Program-made: the position numbers and the translations under genes
Notes under the pieces: model-generated
Databases searched by the model: none
Seen by the model: only the letters and a program-made list of their open reading frames with translations
What the model was told of the DNA's origin: nothing
In this document: positions 8,735 through 17,514 of the stretch, one piece after another
Numbering within the stretch: the stretch's first letter is position 1
How the letters are laid out: each line of letters starts with the position of its first letter
Source of the DNA: Pseudovibrio ascidiaceicola
Lineage (GTDB): Bacteria; Pseudomonadota; Alphaproteobacteria; Rhizobiales; Stappiaceae
Assembly: GCF_900114245.1 (NCBI RefSeq)
Contig: NZ_FOSK01000002.1
Coordinates: 1 to 64,000 of the forward strand
Length of the DNA stretch: 64,000 nucleotides
Direction of reading: 5' to 3'

Positions 8735-9107
8735 AGATAATTACCTCATGTTGTTGCTCGTTTATGCTCATGAGGCTAAAGACGCAGGCTACTGCCCACA
8801 AACTCGTATAATTCATGCCGAAGCTGAAACTATCTTAGCTGAAACAACTCGTTGTGATGACTTCATGTAGTGGGAATGTGTGACCATTTGCGGACATTGG
8901 TGCGTAGTGTTGTTACGAAACGCCATGACTATTTTCAATTTCTGATTGCTTCTTTAGTCACTGTCTTTCTTGATGAGATGAGCGGCTTAAGCAAATGAGC
9001 GCAGTTCACTTGAGGCTACAGAGCGTGCTAAATCACCTACATATTTTTGACGCAGACAAATAGAAACATATTGCGTTTTTCGTTGTGGCTGCGGCAGAGT
9101 AGATCTT
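8735..9107. other. Intergenic region before the defence-like cassette
   Basis: About 370 bases with no convincing gene; frames at 8542-8870 are antisense or spill-over. It holds the upstream regions of the SMP-30-like gene and of the NACHT NTPase gene. A 10-base word GCGGACATTG at 8890-8899 recurs at 14392-14401 on the other side of the cassette. Confidence 0.4.
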
Positions 9108-12100
9108 ATGAAAAAACGGATTCTTCAACGTCAGCTGAGGTTCTGGGAAGGCCAAAAATCTTCCGTTGTCACCCTAGATTCTTTGAAAAGTGATAACCGA
9201 TCACTGATCGTGCTTGGTGAAGCTGGTATGGGCAAATCTATGCTGCTCAAAAGCTTGGAATCTAAAAACAATATTGCTTATTGCACTGCCCGAGCATTTC
9301 TTAGAGCTCCTGATCCAAAACGCTTGATTGGTGATGCTAGTACGTTGGCGATTGATGCACTTGATGAAGTCCCAGCCTTGCACGATGGAGATGTGATCGA
9401 CCGAGTTTTGGCCCGGTTAGTTGAACTGGGGTTACCGCAGTTCATTTTATCCTGCCGCGTCGCAGATTGGCGGAGCGCCACAGCCTTAGAAAGCATTCTC
9501 GAAGAATACGGTAGCGTACCTCTTGAGTTGCATCTGGAGCCTTTCTCAAGAGAAGACGCAGTCACTTTTTTATCAGATAAATTAAGCGACGAGGAGGCCG
9601 AGCTCACAGTCTGCCGTTTGGAGGAACTTGGGCTGAGCGGCTTATGGTGCAATCCTCAGACATTGGGCATGGTGAAAACAGTCGCCCAGCAAGGGAACCT
9701 GCCAAACTCTAAAGGAGATTTATTTTCTGAAGCAACCAAAATGCTGCGAAAAGAGCACCGTCAGGTAAAAGCTGATACTATTCTGGCAAACCTATCGGAA
9801 ACGGAGGTTCTCGATGCTGCGGGAGCTGCTTTTGCCACATTAATTCTTACAGGTAAGGAAGCATTATCCCGCGATGTTGCCCCAAATGAGTTCGATATTC
9901 CTGTCGCAGAAATTTCTGTCTTGCCGGGCGCAGGCCAGATAAGAGATATTTTGGGCTCCCGCTTATTTGAAGCCCTTTCACCCAAGCGCTTTACATACAC
10001 GCACCGTGCTGTTGCAGAGTTTCTGGGAGCCCGTTGGCTTGCAAAACAAGCAGATACTCCGCGTAAGAAACGAAGACTACTTCAGCTGTTTCACTGTCTG
10101 GCTTTAGTTCCAGCAAGCCTTCGAGGCCTTCATGCATGGTTGGCTTATCATTCAGGCGAACTGGCTAATCAAATCATTGCAGCAGATCCCATAGGCGTTT
10201 TGGAGTATGCGGATGCAAATTGGCTAGATGAATCAAAAAGCAGAGCACTACTAACTGCATTGCACAAACTTTCAGAAGAAAATCCTCGTTTTAAAGGCTG
10301 GTCAAAATATCGGGCTGATGGCTTGGTGCAACCAGGGTTGTTGCCCGAGATATGCAAGATCATCACAGATAGGTCGCATGAGTTTGGTTTCCGCTTGCTT
10401 ATCTTGGAAGTTCTAAAGAGTTCTGACTTGGTACCAAAACTACAGAATAAGCTTTTGGGCTTATTGCGCGACGCAAACGAGGTGTATGCAATAAGGAGTG
10501 AAGCGGGAGATCGGTTAACAGAGCTCAATACTTCTATCGAATGGACCAGTATTGTTGCTGGATTGTTTAAAGAAGGTGGCGAAGACTGTGTGAGGCTTGG
10601 CGGTGAGCTGATGGACAGTGTTGGTTTCGAGCGCTTCAACGACACTGAAATCCTTGCTCTCGTTAAAGCTCACTATGTCCTTCCCGAGGACGGGGTCAAC
10701 AATCTATTCAGTTTAGGCCGTAACCTCCCAGTTGACCGTATTCCAGCACTCCTTGACGGTATAGCGGGTATGCTAGCTGAAACTGATAGAAGTGAAGATC
10801 TTAAAGCAACGGGCGAACTTGCATTCGATGAACAAGGTGGCATTGAAGAGCTCACAGATTTAGTTTTTGAGTTAATTGCCAGATACCTTTTAAAGAAAGC
10901 GCCAACAGCTGAGAGACTTTGGCGTTGGCTGATGCCCTTTGACCCTGATCGTGGATTGCAGGACGCATCGAAAAAAGCCATTGCAGAAATTCTCCGCACC
11001 ACGGATGATCTTCGCCGCGCCGTGCAACACTACGCGCTCTTGGAACTGAAAAGCGATCAGAACATCTGGCAGCGTGCTTGGCGAATGAGGGAATTCGGGC
11101 TTTATCCCAATGAAGACGATGTTCTTTGGCTGCTTAAGCAAATTAGGCATGGAGACCCGCGTTGGCGCGATTTGGTTCAGTTATCTCACCATGGCACAGA
11201 GGAAGGAAAGCCAATAAGAGATTTTGCTCTTCGGTTTGCTGGCGATAATGCGGAGGATAAAGCATGGCTTGATGAACTTGAGAGCCCCAAAGTCCCGCAA
11301 TGGCAAATTGAACAAGAGCAGCGGAAGCAAACAGAAGCAGCTGAACGTGAAGAGACCCGCAAAAAAACACGCTCTGAATATGCAGATCGTATTGAAGAGG
11401 TGCGCAAGGGTGACTATGGCGGTATCGTTAATCCAGCGAAAGCCTATCTGAACTTATATAGAGATATTGGAGATGAAACCTCAAACGGGCCAGCGCGGGT
11501 TGAACAGTGGCTTGGGGCCGATCTACGCGAAGCAGTACTCGAAGGTTTTGAAACATTTCTGACCAAAGAAGAACCAAAACCAACTGCGACGGACATTGCT
11601 AGCAGTTATGCTGAAGGGCGAAGATGGGATGCAGCTTACATCATCGTTGCAGCTCTTGCTGAACGCTCACGCACTGGACGCGGGTTCGAGGGGCTTTCTG
11701 ATGAGCGTTTAATGGCCGGCTACATTGAGCTTGAACAGCATCCAATTGCTGAAAAAGCTGGAATCTCAGGCCTTAATAGCAGGCTAGAGAATGAGTTACG
11801 CGCAATAAAGAGTTGGGAAGAGACACAACGGTTATTGATAGAGCCCAAACTCAAAGCCGGGCATCAACACGTCACTGGCCTTTATCACCTTATGCGTAGT
11901 GACGAAGATGTTGACTTGGCTGGTGAGCTTGGCTGCGAATGGCTTGAGAACATCTCAAATCTCTCAGAAGAAGCAGAAGCTGAGATTTTAGGCAGGCTCA
12001 TAACGGTCCCAGCTGGCATTATGTTGGTCAAAAAACTAATGTCAGACCGTTTGCAAACGGCGATCAGTAACGAACTTCGTCGCACATGGGATGCTGCTGG

Positions 12101-13076
12101 CCTAATTGTAGATTTCGATGTAACACGAGAGAGGCTTGAGCGAAACCTCCCGATAGACCCAAAGTTACTATGGGAACTTCGTAAGCGGACTGGTCAATCA
12201 AACTTGTCATCACATCTTACTTCTGTGGGCTTGGAGCTACTAGCATGGACGTTTGCGACATTCAGAGCTGTTTTCCCGAAAACTGATTGGCCTCGGGGCA
12301 TGACGCATGGAAATGAAAATCCATGGGATGCTTCAGATTACCTGATTTCTTTGATTAATCGTCTCGGAAACGATGTGTCTCCTGAAGCGACTGAGTTGCT
12401 GATAGAGCTCAAAGACTCCGTAGAGGATGGCTATACTGAATTCTTGCGTAATGTGCTTGCAGAGCAAAAGCGCAAACGAGTGGAGTCCGAATGGACTGCT
12501 CCTGACCTACCTACTGTTGTGAGCACTGTCACCGATAAAGCTCCTACAAAGGCTGAGCAGCTTCAAGAGGTAATGCTTGAAGAGCTGGTTGATGTGCAAA
12601 GAGCTGTTCATGGCAGCAGTTGCGACTGGTACAAAGATTTCTTTAATGGCAAGGAGCCCAAACAAGAGGATGAGTGTAGAGATACCATCCTGAAGATGTT
12701 TGACGGCAAACTTCCATTTGAAATTCTTGCGTCTCCGGAAGGCCATTTGGGAGATGATAAACGTTGCGATATTGAGTGTACACTTGCGAATTTAATGGTC
12801 CCAATAGAGCTTAAGGGACAATGGCACGAAGACCTCTGGACTGCAGCTGACCGGCAACTTGATCGCTTATACTCCAACGACAGGCGCGCAGGATACGGAA
12901 TTTATGTCGTTCTGTGGTTTGGCGAGGATACTTCCAAAAAACTCCGTAAGCCGCCTAAAGGCATCGAAGTGCCGAAAACTGCTGAGGGACTTCGAAAAGC
13001 ACTCATTGCGAACAGTGCTTCGGCACATGATGGACGGACTGCGATAGTTGTTCTCAATTTAACACGGCCATCATAG
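9108..13076 (+). CDS. NACHT/STAND NTPase with C-terminal PD-(D/E)XK nuclease-like domain (putative defence protein)
   Basis: This protein has 1322 residues. The NTPase domain is at the very N-terminus: Walker A GEAGMGKS (37-44), Walker B LAIDALDE (80-87), a sensor-like FILSCR (112-117), PFSREDAV (about 145-152), NPQTLGMV and THRAVAEFLGA, which together are typical of NACHT-type STAND NTPases. A very long helical middle (about 330-1180) resembles a repeat sensor region and contains a charged, coiled-coil-prone stretch rich in E, K and R near residues 730-770. Near the C-terminus, D1221, E1234 and K1236 (context CDIE...PIELK) followed by WTAADRQLDRLY and GIYVVLWFG form a PD-(D/E)XK-type core. 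STAND NTPases with nuclease effectors are known anti-phage proteins (family knowledge); that role here is inferred. It shares one base with the next gene. The ATG has only a weak ribosome-binding site. Confidence 0.8.
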   Translation: MKKRILQRQLRFWEGQKSSVVTLDSLKSDNRSLIVLGEAGMGKSMLLKSLESKNNIAYCTARAFLRAPDPKRLIGDASTLAIDALDEVPALHDGDVIDRVLARLVELGLPQFILSCRVADWRSATALESILEEYGSVPLELHLEPFSREDAVTFLSDKLSDEEAELTVCRLEELGLSGLWCNPQTLGMVKTVAQQGNLPNSKGDLFSEATKMLRKEHRQVKADTILANLSETEVLDAAGAAFATLILTGKEALSRDVAPNEFDIPVAEISVLPGAGQIRDILGSRLFEALSPKRFTYTHRAVAEFLGARWLAKQADTPRKKRRLLQLFHCLALVPASLRGLHAWLAYHSGELANQIIAADPIGVLEYADANWLDESKSRALLTALHKLSEENPRFKGWSKYRADGLVQPGLLPEICKIITDRSHEFGFRLLILEVLKSSDLVPKLQNKLLGLLRDANEVYAIRSEAGDRLTELNTSIEWTSIVAGLFKEGGEDCVRLGGELMDSVGFERFNDTEILALVKAHYVLPEDGVNNLFSLGRNLPVDRIPALLDGIAGMLAETDRSEDLKATGELAFDEQGGIEELTDLVFELIARYLLKKAPTAERLWRWLMPFDPDRGLQDASKKAIAEILRTTDDLRRAVQHYALLELKSDQNIWQRAWRMREFGLYPNEDDVLWLLKQIRHGDPRWRDLVQLSHHGTEEGKPIRDFALRFAGDNAEDKAWLDELESPKVPQWQIEQEQRKQTEAAEREETRKKTRSEYADRIEEVRKGDYGGIVNPAKAYLNLYRDIGDETSNGPARVEQWLGADLREAVLEGFETFLTKEEPKPTATDIASSYAEGRRWDAAYIIVAALAERSRTGRGFEGLSDERLMAGYIELEQHPIAEKAGISGLNSRLENELRAIKSWEETQRLLIEPKLKAGHQHVTGLYHLMRSDEDVDLAGELGCEWLENISNLSEEAEAEILGRLITVPAGIMLVKKLMSDRLQTAISNELRRTWDAAGLIVDFDVTRERLERNLPIDPKLLWELRKRTGQSNLSSHLTSVGLELLAWTFATFRAVFPKTDWPRGMTHGNENPWDASDYLISLINRLGNDVSPEATELLIELKDSVEDGYTEFLRNVLAEQKRKRVESEWTAPDLPTVVSTVTDKAPTKAEQLQEVMLEELVDVQRAVHGSSCDWYKDFFNGKEPKQEDECRDTILKMFDGKLPFEILASPEGHLGDDKRCDIECTLANLMVPIELKGQWHEDLWTAADRQLDRLYSNDRRAGYGIYVVLWFGEDTSKKLRKPPKGIEVPKTAEGLRKALIANSASAHDGRTAIVVLNLTRPS

Positions 13077-14284
13077 TGGAACGTGTTTACGCTCTCCAAC
13101 AACTTGACGAGGCTGTTACGCGGAGCAAAGTTACGGTGGTTCAGGGGTTGCCTCGTGTTGGCCGTACATCCATTCTTGCTGAATGGAGACGTCAACGCCC
13201 TGATACCAAGCTTTGCCGTGAGATCGCAGACATCCTGTCAGGAACCGGCGTCTTTATTTTAGACCATGTAGATGCAAGATCGATTGACGCTATTAGCGCT
13301 AAGGTGCGCGAAGCCGACGAAGGTCGGCTACATGGACACTTAGTTGTTGCTCCAATTGACTTTGTCACTTCCGTGGGTTTGCGAAATGCATTGCCTGGCC
13401 TCGTGACAACGATTGATGTTAACCCTTTGCAGATTAACGAGACCACCGGTGAAGCAAGTGATTCATCTCTTTCAGCTGGACCGATAGATACCCCTCCCGA
13501 AGCATCAGCTCCAGTTAATGATCAAACGCCCGCACCTCATCAACATTGGCTTCGTGGCGGCTTCCCTGAAAGCCTTGAAGCGGAGACTGATGAACTTAGC
13601 ATGAAATGGCGCGATGACATGTTGGGTATCCTCTTAGATCGTGATTACTCCTGTCTTGGGATTGCAAGAGGTCTCCCGTTAGATCAAATACTCCTTTGGC
13701 TAGCGAATAAAAATGGGTCTGAACTCAACGAGGATGGGTGTCCTCTTGTTACAAAACAGGAGTTTCGTGATGCGATTAGAGTATTTGTTCGGTTGGGTCT
13801 GGTGCGGCGCCTGCCTAGTTACCCTGCTCGCAGCAAGTTGAGCTTAACCCGAAATCAGAAGGTCTTTTTAAGGGATACTGGTATCCTACACACTCTGTTG
13901 GGTATCGAGACTTGGGAGCAATTGGATTTACAACCTGATACCGTTAAAGGGGCTAGCTTTGAGAGTTATGCAATTGAAGCTCTAATCCATGCTGCAAATG
14001 GTCGTTGTGAAGCTCAATTCTATCGCCACAAGAATGCCGAGATTGATCTTGTGCTTAACTTTCCAGCACAACGAAATCGGCTAGTTGCAATCGAGTGTAA
14101 AGTAAATTCTAGTCGCTCCTTGAAATCAGGTTTCTATACAGCGTGCGAAGCAATCAAAGTAGCTGATCAAGACCGGTTTATGGTTCATTCTGATGAAAGA
14201 CCCTCCTATCACGGAGATGTCCCCAAACTAGACTTAAGAACAGCGATCAAACAAATCTCCAAGATCGCGCAAGAAAGGCAATAA
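13076..14284 (+). CDS. AAA_14/DUF4143-type protein with degenerate P-loop and PD-(D/E)XK core
   Basis: This 402-residue protein resembles the COG1373 group (AAA_14 ATPase plus DUF4143). The expected P-loop reads GLPRVGRTS (24-32), with Arg in place of the essential Lys, and the Walker B region reads FILDHVDA (60-67) without the usual acidic pair, so ATP hydrolysis is probably lost. The family phrase WLRGGFPESL is present. At the C-terminus GASFESYAIEAL, then D324, E340 and K342 (AEIDLVL...AIECK), make an intact PD-(D/E)XK nuclease-like core. The GTG start shares its first base with the TAG stop of the NACHT gene, so translation is coupled and the two products probably act together. A short hairpin follows the stop codon. 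Confidence 0.78.
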   Translation: MERVYALQQLDEAVTRSKVTVVQGLPRVGRTSILAEWRRQRPDTKLCREIADILSGTGVFILDHVDARSIDAISAKVREADEGRLHGHLVVAPIDFVTSVGLRNALPGLVTTIDVNPLQINETTGEASDSSLSAGPIDTPPEASAPVNDQTPAPHQHWLRGGFPESLEAETDELSMKWRDDMLGILLDRDYSCLGIARGLPLDQILLWLANKNGSELNEDGCPLVTKQEFRDAIRVFVRLGLVRRLPSYPARSKLSLTRNQKVFLRDTGILHTLLGIETWEQLDLQPDTVKGASFESYAIEALIHAANGRCEAQFYRHKNAEIDLVLNFPAQRNRLVAIECKVNSSRSLKSGFYTACEAIKVADQDRFMVHSDERPSYHGDVPKLDLRTAIKQISKIAQERQ

Positions 14285-14303
14285 ATTCACTTGTTAAGTG
14301 AAT
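14285..14303 (+). terminator. Small hairpin after the defence-like cassette
   Basis: A perfect 8-bp stem (ATTCACTT / AAGTGAAT) with a 3-base loop begins directly after the stop codon at 14284. No U-run follows, so it is only a weak terminator candidate or an mRNA 3'-end stabiliser. Confidence 0.35.
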
Positions 14304-14333
14304 AGCGTCTTCAACCCATGATGGAACCGCCCG

Positions 14334-14401
14334 AATGTCTGCTTCTGGCCCAAGTTTCTAGGCACTTCTGGCATGTAACAGCTATCTAACAGCGGACATT
14401 G
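14334..14401. repeat. Inverted repeat AATGTCTGCT / AGCGGACATT
   Basis: Two 10-base arms with one mismatch (14334-14343 and 14391-14400) bracket 47 bases just downstream of the cassette. The same GCGGACATTG word occurs at 8890-8899 and, in inverted form as CCAATGTCCG, at 17333-17342. Confidence 0.4.
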
Positions 14402-14470
14402 ACAGTCACCATCGTCGTCAGACGTTAACTCAAGGTTGAGCCCTTCCCAAATTCATCATTGATAATATCG

Positions 14471-15497
14471 CTAGTTTATCAACCCAAAGATCCAGCCCGC
14501 AGTCATGGAACCTGTTACGGCGAGGGTGAGGTAAAGGAGGAACGGTTTGATCTTCAGGACTGGGAAGATTGCCATTGCACCCCAGATGCTGACCACTCCG
14601 CCGGACACTAGAAATGCCATTGCTGCGCCAGAGGACATGCCGTGGTCCATGAGCGAGCGGGTTAACGGCAAGGCGGCGTAGCCATCCAGATAAGCCGGAG
14701 CACCAACAAACACTGCCAGTGGAATGGCCCACCAAACATCGCCGCCGACATATGCGGTCAGGGCTTCAGGTTCCAGCAGGCTTTGAAGCACGAACTCAGC
14801 GGCAAAGGCCGGGATCAGGCAGATCAGTACAAGTCGGGTGATTGCGATGAACTCCTCGCGAAAATGACGGCGATGTGCTGGTGAGCGCCAAATGGTCCAT
14901 TGAACCTTTCCGGATTGACAGGTCTGGCCGAGGTTTCCGACGAGGGTGTTCTCACGCAGTACTGATTGAGCCCAGGGGCGTTTGCTGGCGAATGCGGTTA
15001 TGGCCCCACCAAATAGGCCCAGTCCCATAGCGGCAATGGTTTTGCCAATGGCAAAGCTTATGCCCAGGGTGGCAGCCGTTGTGGCAAGCATTGCTGGGTC
15101 TGTGACAGGTGATGACAACCAGAAGGCCATAACCGGAGCGAGTGGCACACCGGCGGCCAGTAGACCGGCCATGAGCGGCCATGAGCGGCAAAACAGTGAC
15201 ACCACACACGGGTGTGACCGCGCCTATCAATGAGGCGGCCATAATGGTTTTCAGCAGATTGCCGTTAAAGACCTCAGCAATGTGGCGACTAGCACCGCTG
15301 GCGCTCACCCATGCGGCGATGAGTATGCCAGGAATAACCAGAGGTGAGACCTTAAGCAGGCTGATTGCAACAAATACGAGGGTTTCCTTGGCTTGGATAG
15401 GAAAAGCAATCGCGAGTGCTACCATGAGCATGAGTGCGATGGAGATCAGAATTTTCGTCTTTGAGATTGTGAGAGCGAGGGCGCTTTCGCTTGCCAT
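14471..15497 (-). pseudogene. Permease (YraQ/DUF318-type), frameshifted by a 10-bp duplication
   Basis: Two overlapping minus-strand frames encode consecutive parts of one polytopic membrane protein. The first part starts at the ATG at 15497 (AAGGA 6 bases upstream) and runs through FVAISLLKVSPLVIPGILIAAWV and GAVTPVCGVTVLPLMA. The sequence then continues in another frame as PLMAGLLAAGVPLAPVMAFWLSS to the stop at 14471. The junction is an exact tandem duplication of GGCCATGAGC (15167-15176 and 15177-15186); removing one copy restores a single frame of about 340 residues. The CxVT..P pattern after the first helices matches the predicted permease family often linked to metal or metalloid export. 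A LysR gene diverges from it. The intact frame looks well conserved, so the break is recent or reversible. Confidence 0.8.
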
Positions 15498-15512
15498 GGA
15501 GCATCCTTTCTT

Positions 15513-15536
15513 AAGTTGCCGGCAAGGTAGCAACTT
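15513..15536. promoter_or_regulatory. Inverted repeat AAGTTGC-N10-GCAACTT
   Basis: Perfect 7-bp arms lie 16-39 bases upstream of the permease start codon, so it is either in the 5' leader or an operator. It sits beside the larger 15541-15570 repeat. Confidence 0.4.
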
Positions 15537-15540
15537 GAAA

Positions 15541-15570
15541 GAATTTAAAGAAACGAATAGCTTTAAATTC
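15541..15570. promoter_or_regulatory. 10-bp perfect inverted repeat with 10-bp spacer, probable LysR operator
   Basis: GAATTTAAAG and CTTTAAATTC are separated by ten bases in the 100-base divergent region between the permease and LysR genes. Symmetry and position fit a LysR recognition site; binding is inferred. Confidence 0.6.
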
Positions 15571-15597
15571 AGATATCAATGAAAGCGAAATCTTATC

Positions 15598-16455
15598 ATG
15601 CCTCATCTGGATAGTGACTTGCTCAGAACGTTCCTTGCGGTCAGGGATACGGGCAGCATTTTGGCTGGTGCGGAGAGGATCCATCGCACCCAGTCTGCTG
15701 TCAGCGTGCAGATCCGAAAACTGGAAGAGCTGCTGGGCAAAGCTGTGTTTGTGCGCCATGGGCGCGGTGTGCGTCTTACAGCTGCGGGGGAACGGCTTGA
15801 GCCTGTCGCCCGAAAGGTTGTTAGGGAGCTCAACGACATTTTTGCTGAGCTCACCGGGGCAGAGCTTGCCGGGGTGTTGCGTATTGGAGTTCCTGATGAT
15901 TATAGCTCCGAGCTGCTTTTGCAGATTATTGCCGAGTTTGCGCGGGATAACCCCAAGGTGGAGCTCAACGTTCAGCGTTCTTTGAGCACTGGATATTCGG
16001 CGGCTCTGGCCTCTGGGCAGATGGATATCGCGGTGCATGAGGTTGCTGAACTGGGGCTGAACATGGAGCCGTTAAAAAATGAGCAGGTCGTTTGGGCAGC
16101 CTCCCGCGCCCATGCAGTGCATGAAGCTGATCCTTTGCCCGTAGCGCTGTTTGATCGTGACTGTTGGTGGCGGGACATGGCGGTGAATGCGCTGAACGAG
16201 AGCGGGAAGACCTACCGGGTCGTCTATTCCAGCGAGAGCGCAACAGGTGTTGCGGCAGCAGTGCGCGCAGGTGTTGCTGTCGGAGTGCTGAGAGCAGGGA
16301 TGTTAGGGGCTGACATCACGCCGCTTTCCGCTGAGCAGGGATTTCCGGCATTGCCCGCATCCAAGCTGGTGATTGAGTTTGGCTCGAACATCGACACCAA
16401 GACCTGCGGCGCGATGGCGGATGCTATTCGCAAAGCGTTTGCAGGCATGCGTTGA
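15598..16455 (+). CDS. LysR-family regulator of the divergent permease
   Basis: This 285-residue LysR regulator starts MPHLDSDLLRTFLAV, with the helix-turn-helix at about residues 18-45 (AERIHRTQSAVSVQIRKLEELLG) and then VFVRHGRGVRLTAAGE. The effector domain begins at VLRIGVPDDYSSELL. It is divergent from the broken permease gene, with a strong inverted repeat between them, so control of that permease is likely (inference). If the permease is inactive the regulator may now have no local target. Confidence 0.88.
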   Translation: MPHLDSDLLRTFLAVRDTGSILAGAERIHRTQSAVSVQIRKLEELLGKAVFVRHGRGVRLTAAGERLEPVARKVVRELNDIFAELTGAELAGVLRIGVPDDYSSELLLQIIAEFARDNPKVELNVQRSLSTGYSAALASGQMDIAVHEVAELGLNMEPLKNEQVVWAASRAHAVHEADPLPVALFDRDCWWRDMAVNALNESGKTYRVVYSSESATGVAAAVRAGVAVGVLRAGMLGADITPLSAEQGFPALPASKLVIEFGSNIDTKTCGAMADAIRKAFAGMR

Positions 16456-16729
16456 CACATTTCATATTGAGGGCGGATGACTATCTTAATGATATCTACT
16501 TCGCAACGTACCCATTGCATTCAATGAGGATCGAGATTTAGTAGTCTCTGATCAGTAAAGAGTAATTGTAGAAGTTATCGGGCAAACCTCTCGCTGCCCA
16601 TTGTAAAACACTTCAACGACTGCATATGGCGCCTCGGCGCTAGCTGATTGAGGTCACTCATTGGTACTCACGCGTGGTCCTAGATTAGTACCGTATATGA
16701 TCAAATGTTGGATCTATCTACCTCAACAT
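16456..16729. other. Intergenic region, nothing recognised
   Basis: About 270 bases between the LysR gene and a small hypothetical membrane protein gene. No gene, repeat or terminator was recognised. Confidence 0.4.
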
Positions 16730-17053
16730 TCAATCTAACCACCAACTGTCTCGTCTCAGTTTATATGGCAATGTGCGGTCAATGCCTTTTTGCTTAAATA
16801 GGCGCTGATTTTGTCGCCAAAAATAACCGCTTTTGGTGAAGTTGATGTTCTCTAGCTTCTTGCGAAAACGTGTTAAAACCCCGGCTAAGACGATGAGCAG
16901 ACTCGCAATGGCAACAAGATAAACTGCTCCAGAAGAATAGGAAGGATCAAACCAAGTTCGGACCAGCCAGAGGAAAGGCTCAAACGCCAGAATTGCTGAG
17001 GCCATACCAAACCAGAATGCCGCAAATTGATGGTGTGTAAGAATATGTTTCAT
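16730..17053 (-). CDS. Small two-helix membrane protein, hypothetical
   Basis: This 107-residue frame has two hydrophobic segments (about residues 11-31 FAAFWFGMASAILAFEPFLWL and 44-62 VYLVAIASLLIVLAGVL) and then a basic C-terminal tail (RFRKKLENINF...LRRDSWWLD). It looks like a real small membrane protein, but no family was recognised and no good ribosome-binding site precedes the ATG. It is isolated between regulators inside the probable island. Confidence 0.4.
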   Translation of the reverse strand: MKHILTHHQFAAFWFGMASAILAFEPFLWLVRTWFDPSYSSGAVYLVAIASLLIVLAGVLTRFRKKLENINFTKSGYFWRQNQRLFKQKGIDRTLPYKLRRDSWWLD

Positions 17054-17514
17054 GCAAATCGTTGTGCCACGCTATTTTGCAGAACCTATCCATCATCTGT
17101 GCAGATTTTCAGCATTTTGCGCAGGTGAGCTTAAGGCGCATGTTGTCGGGAATGAAACTGCTGCAGAAGGGTTGCTGCAAAAGCTGCAAAATGGCTTGCA
17201 ATCTGAGGAGGTAAAAGCACAAAGCACTGTCTATCTAACCTGCAAATGGTCAGTTGAGCAATTCTGGTTCGTGAACTTGTTTATTTTAGAAGCCTTCGGC
17301 TGAGGATGTCTCAACCTCAGCTAGAACCACTCCAATGTCCGGTAATGGCCCCTCTGCTACTACATCAAAGCGTTTAATCCATCTCTTAAGCTTCTTCATA
17401 ACTCCAAAGCATGACACTCCATATAAACCAGTAAGTTAGAAGATTCACTTTCGTTTCGCTTGACCCATTTAAATAAAATGGTACTCTCGACCCAATTCAA
17501 GAAGTGAGTCGAGC
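17054..17514. other. Intergenic region upstream of the island helix-turn-helix genes
   Basis: About 460 bases. An 83-codon plus-strand frame (17052-17303) has no family features and is probably not a gene. A 7-bp hairpin (GCTGAGG / CCTCAGC) lies at 17300-17322, and CCAATGTCCG at 17333-17342 is an inverted copy of the word at 8891-8900. Confidence 0.4.

Noticed and set aside
8542-8870. Two plus-strand frames overlapping the SMP-30-like gene start
   Set aside because: They are antisense to the signal-peptide region and have no ribosome-binding site.
17052-17303. 83-codon plus-strand frame
   Set aside because: It overlaps the start of the small membrane protein gene, has no domain pattern and no clear start site, though a hairpin follows its stop.
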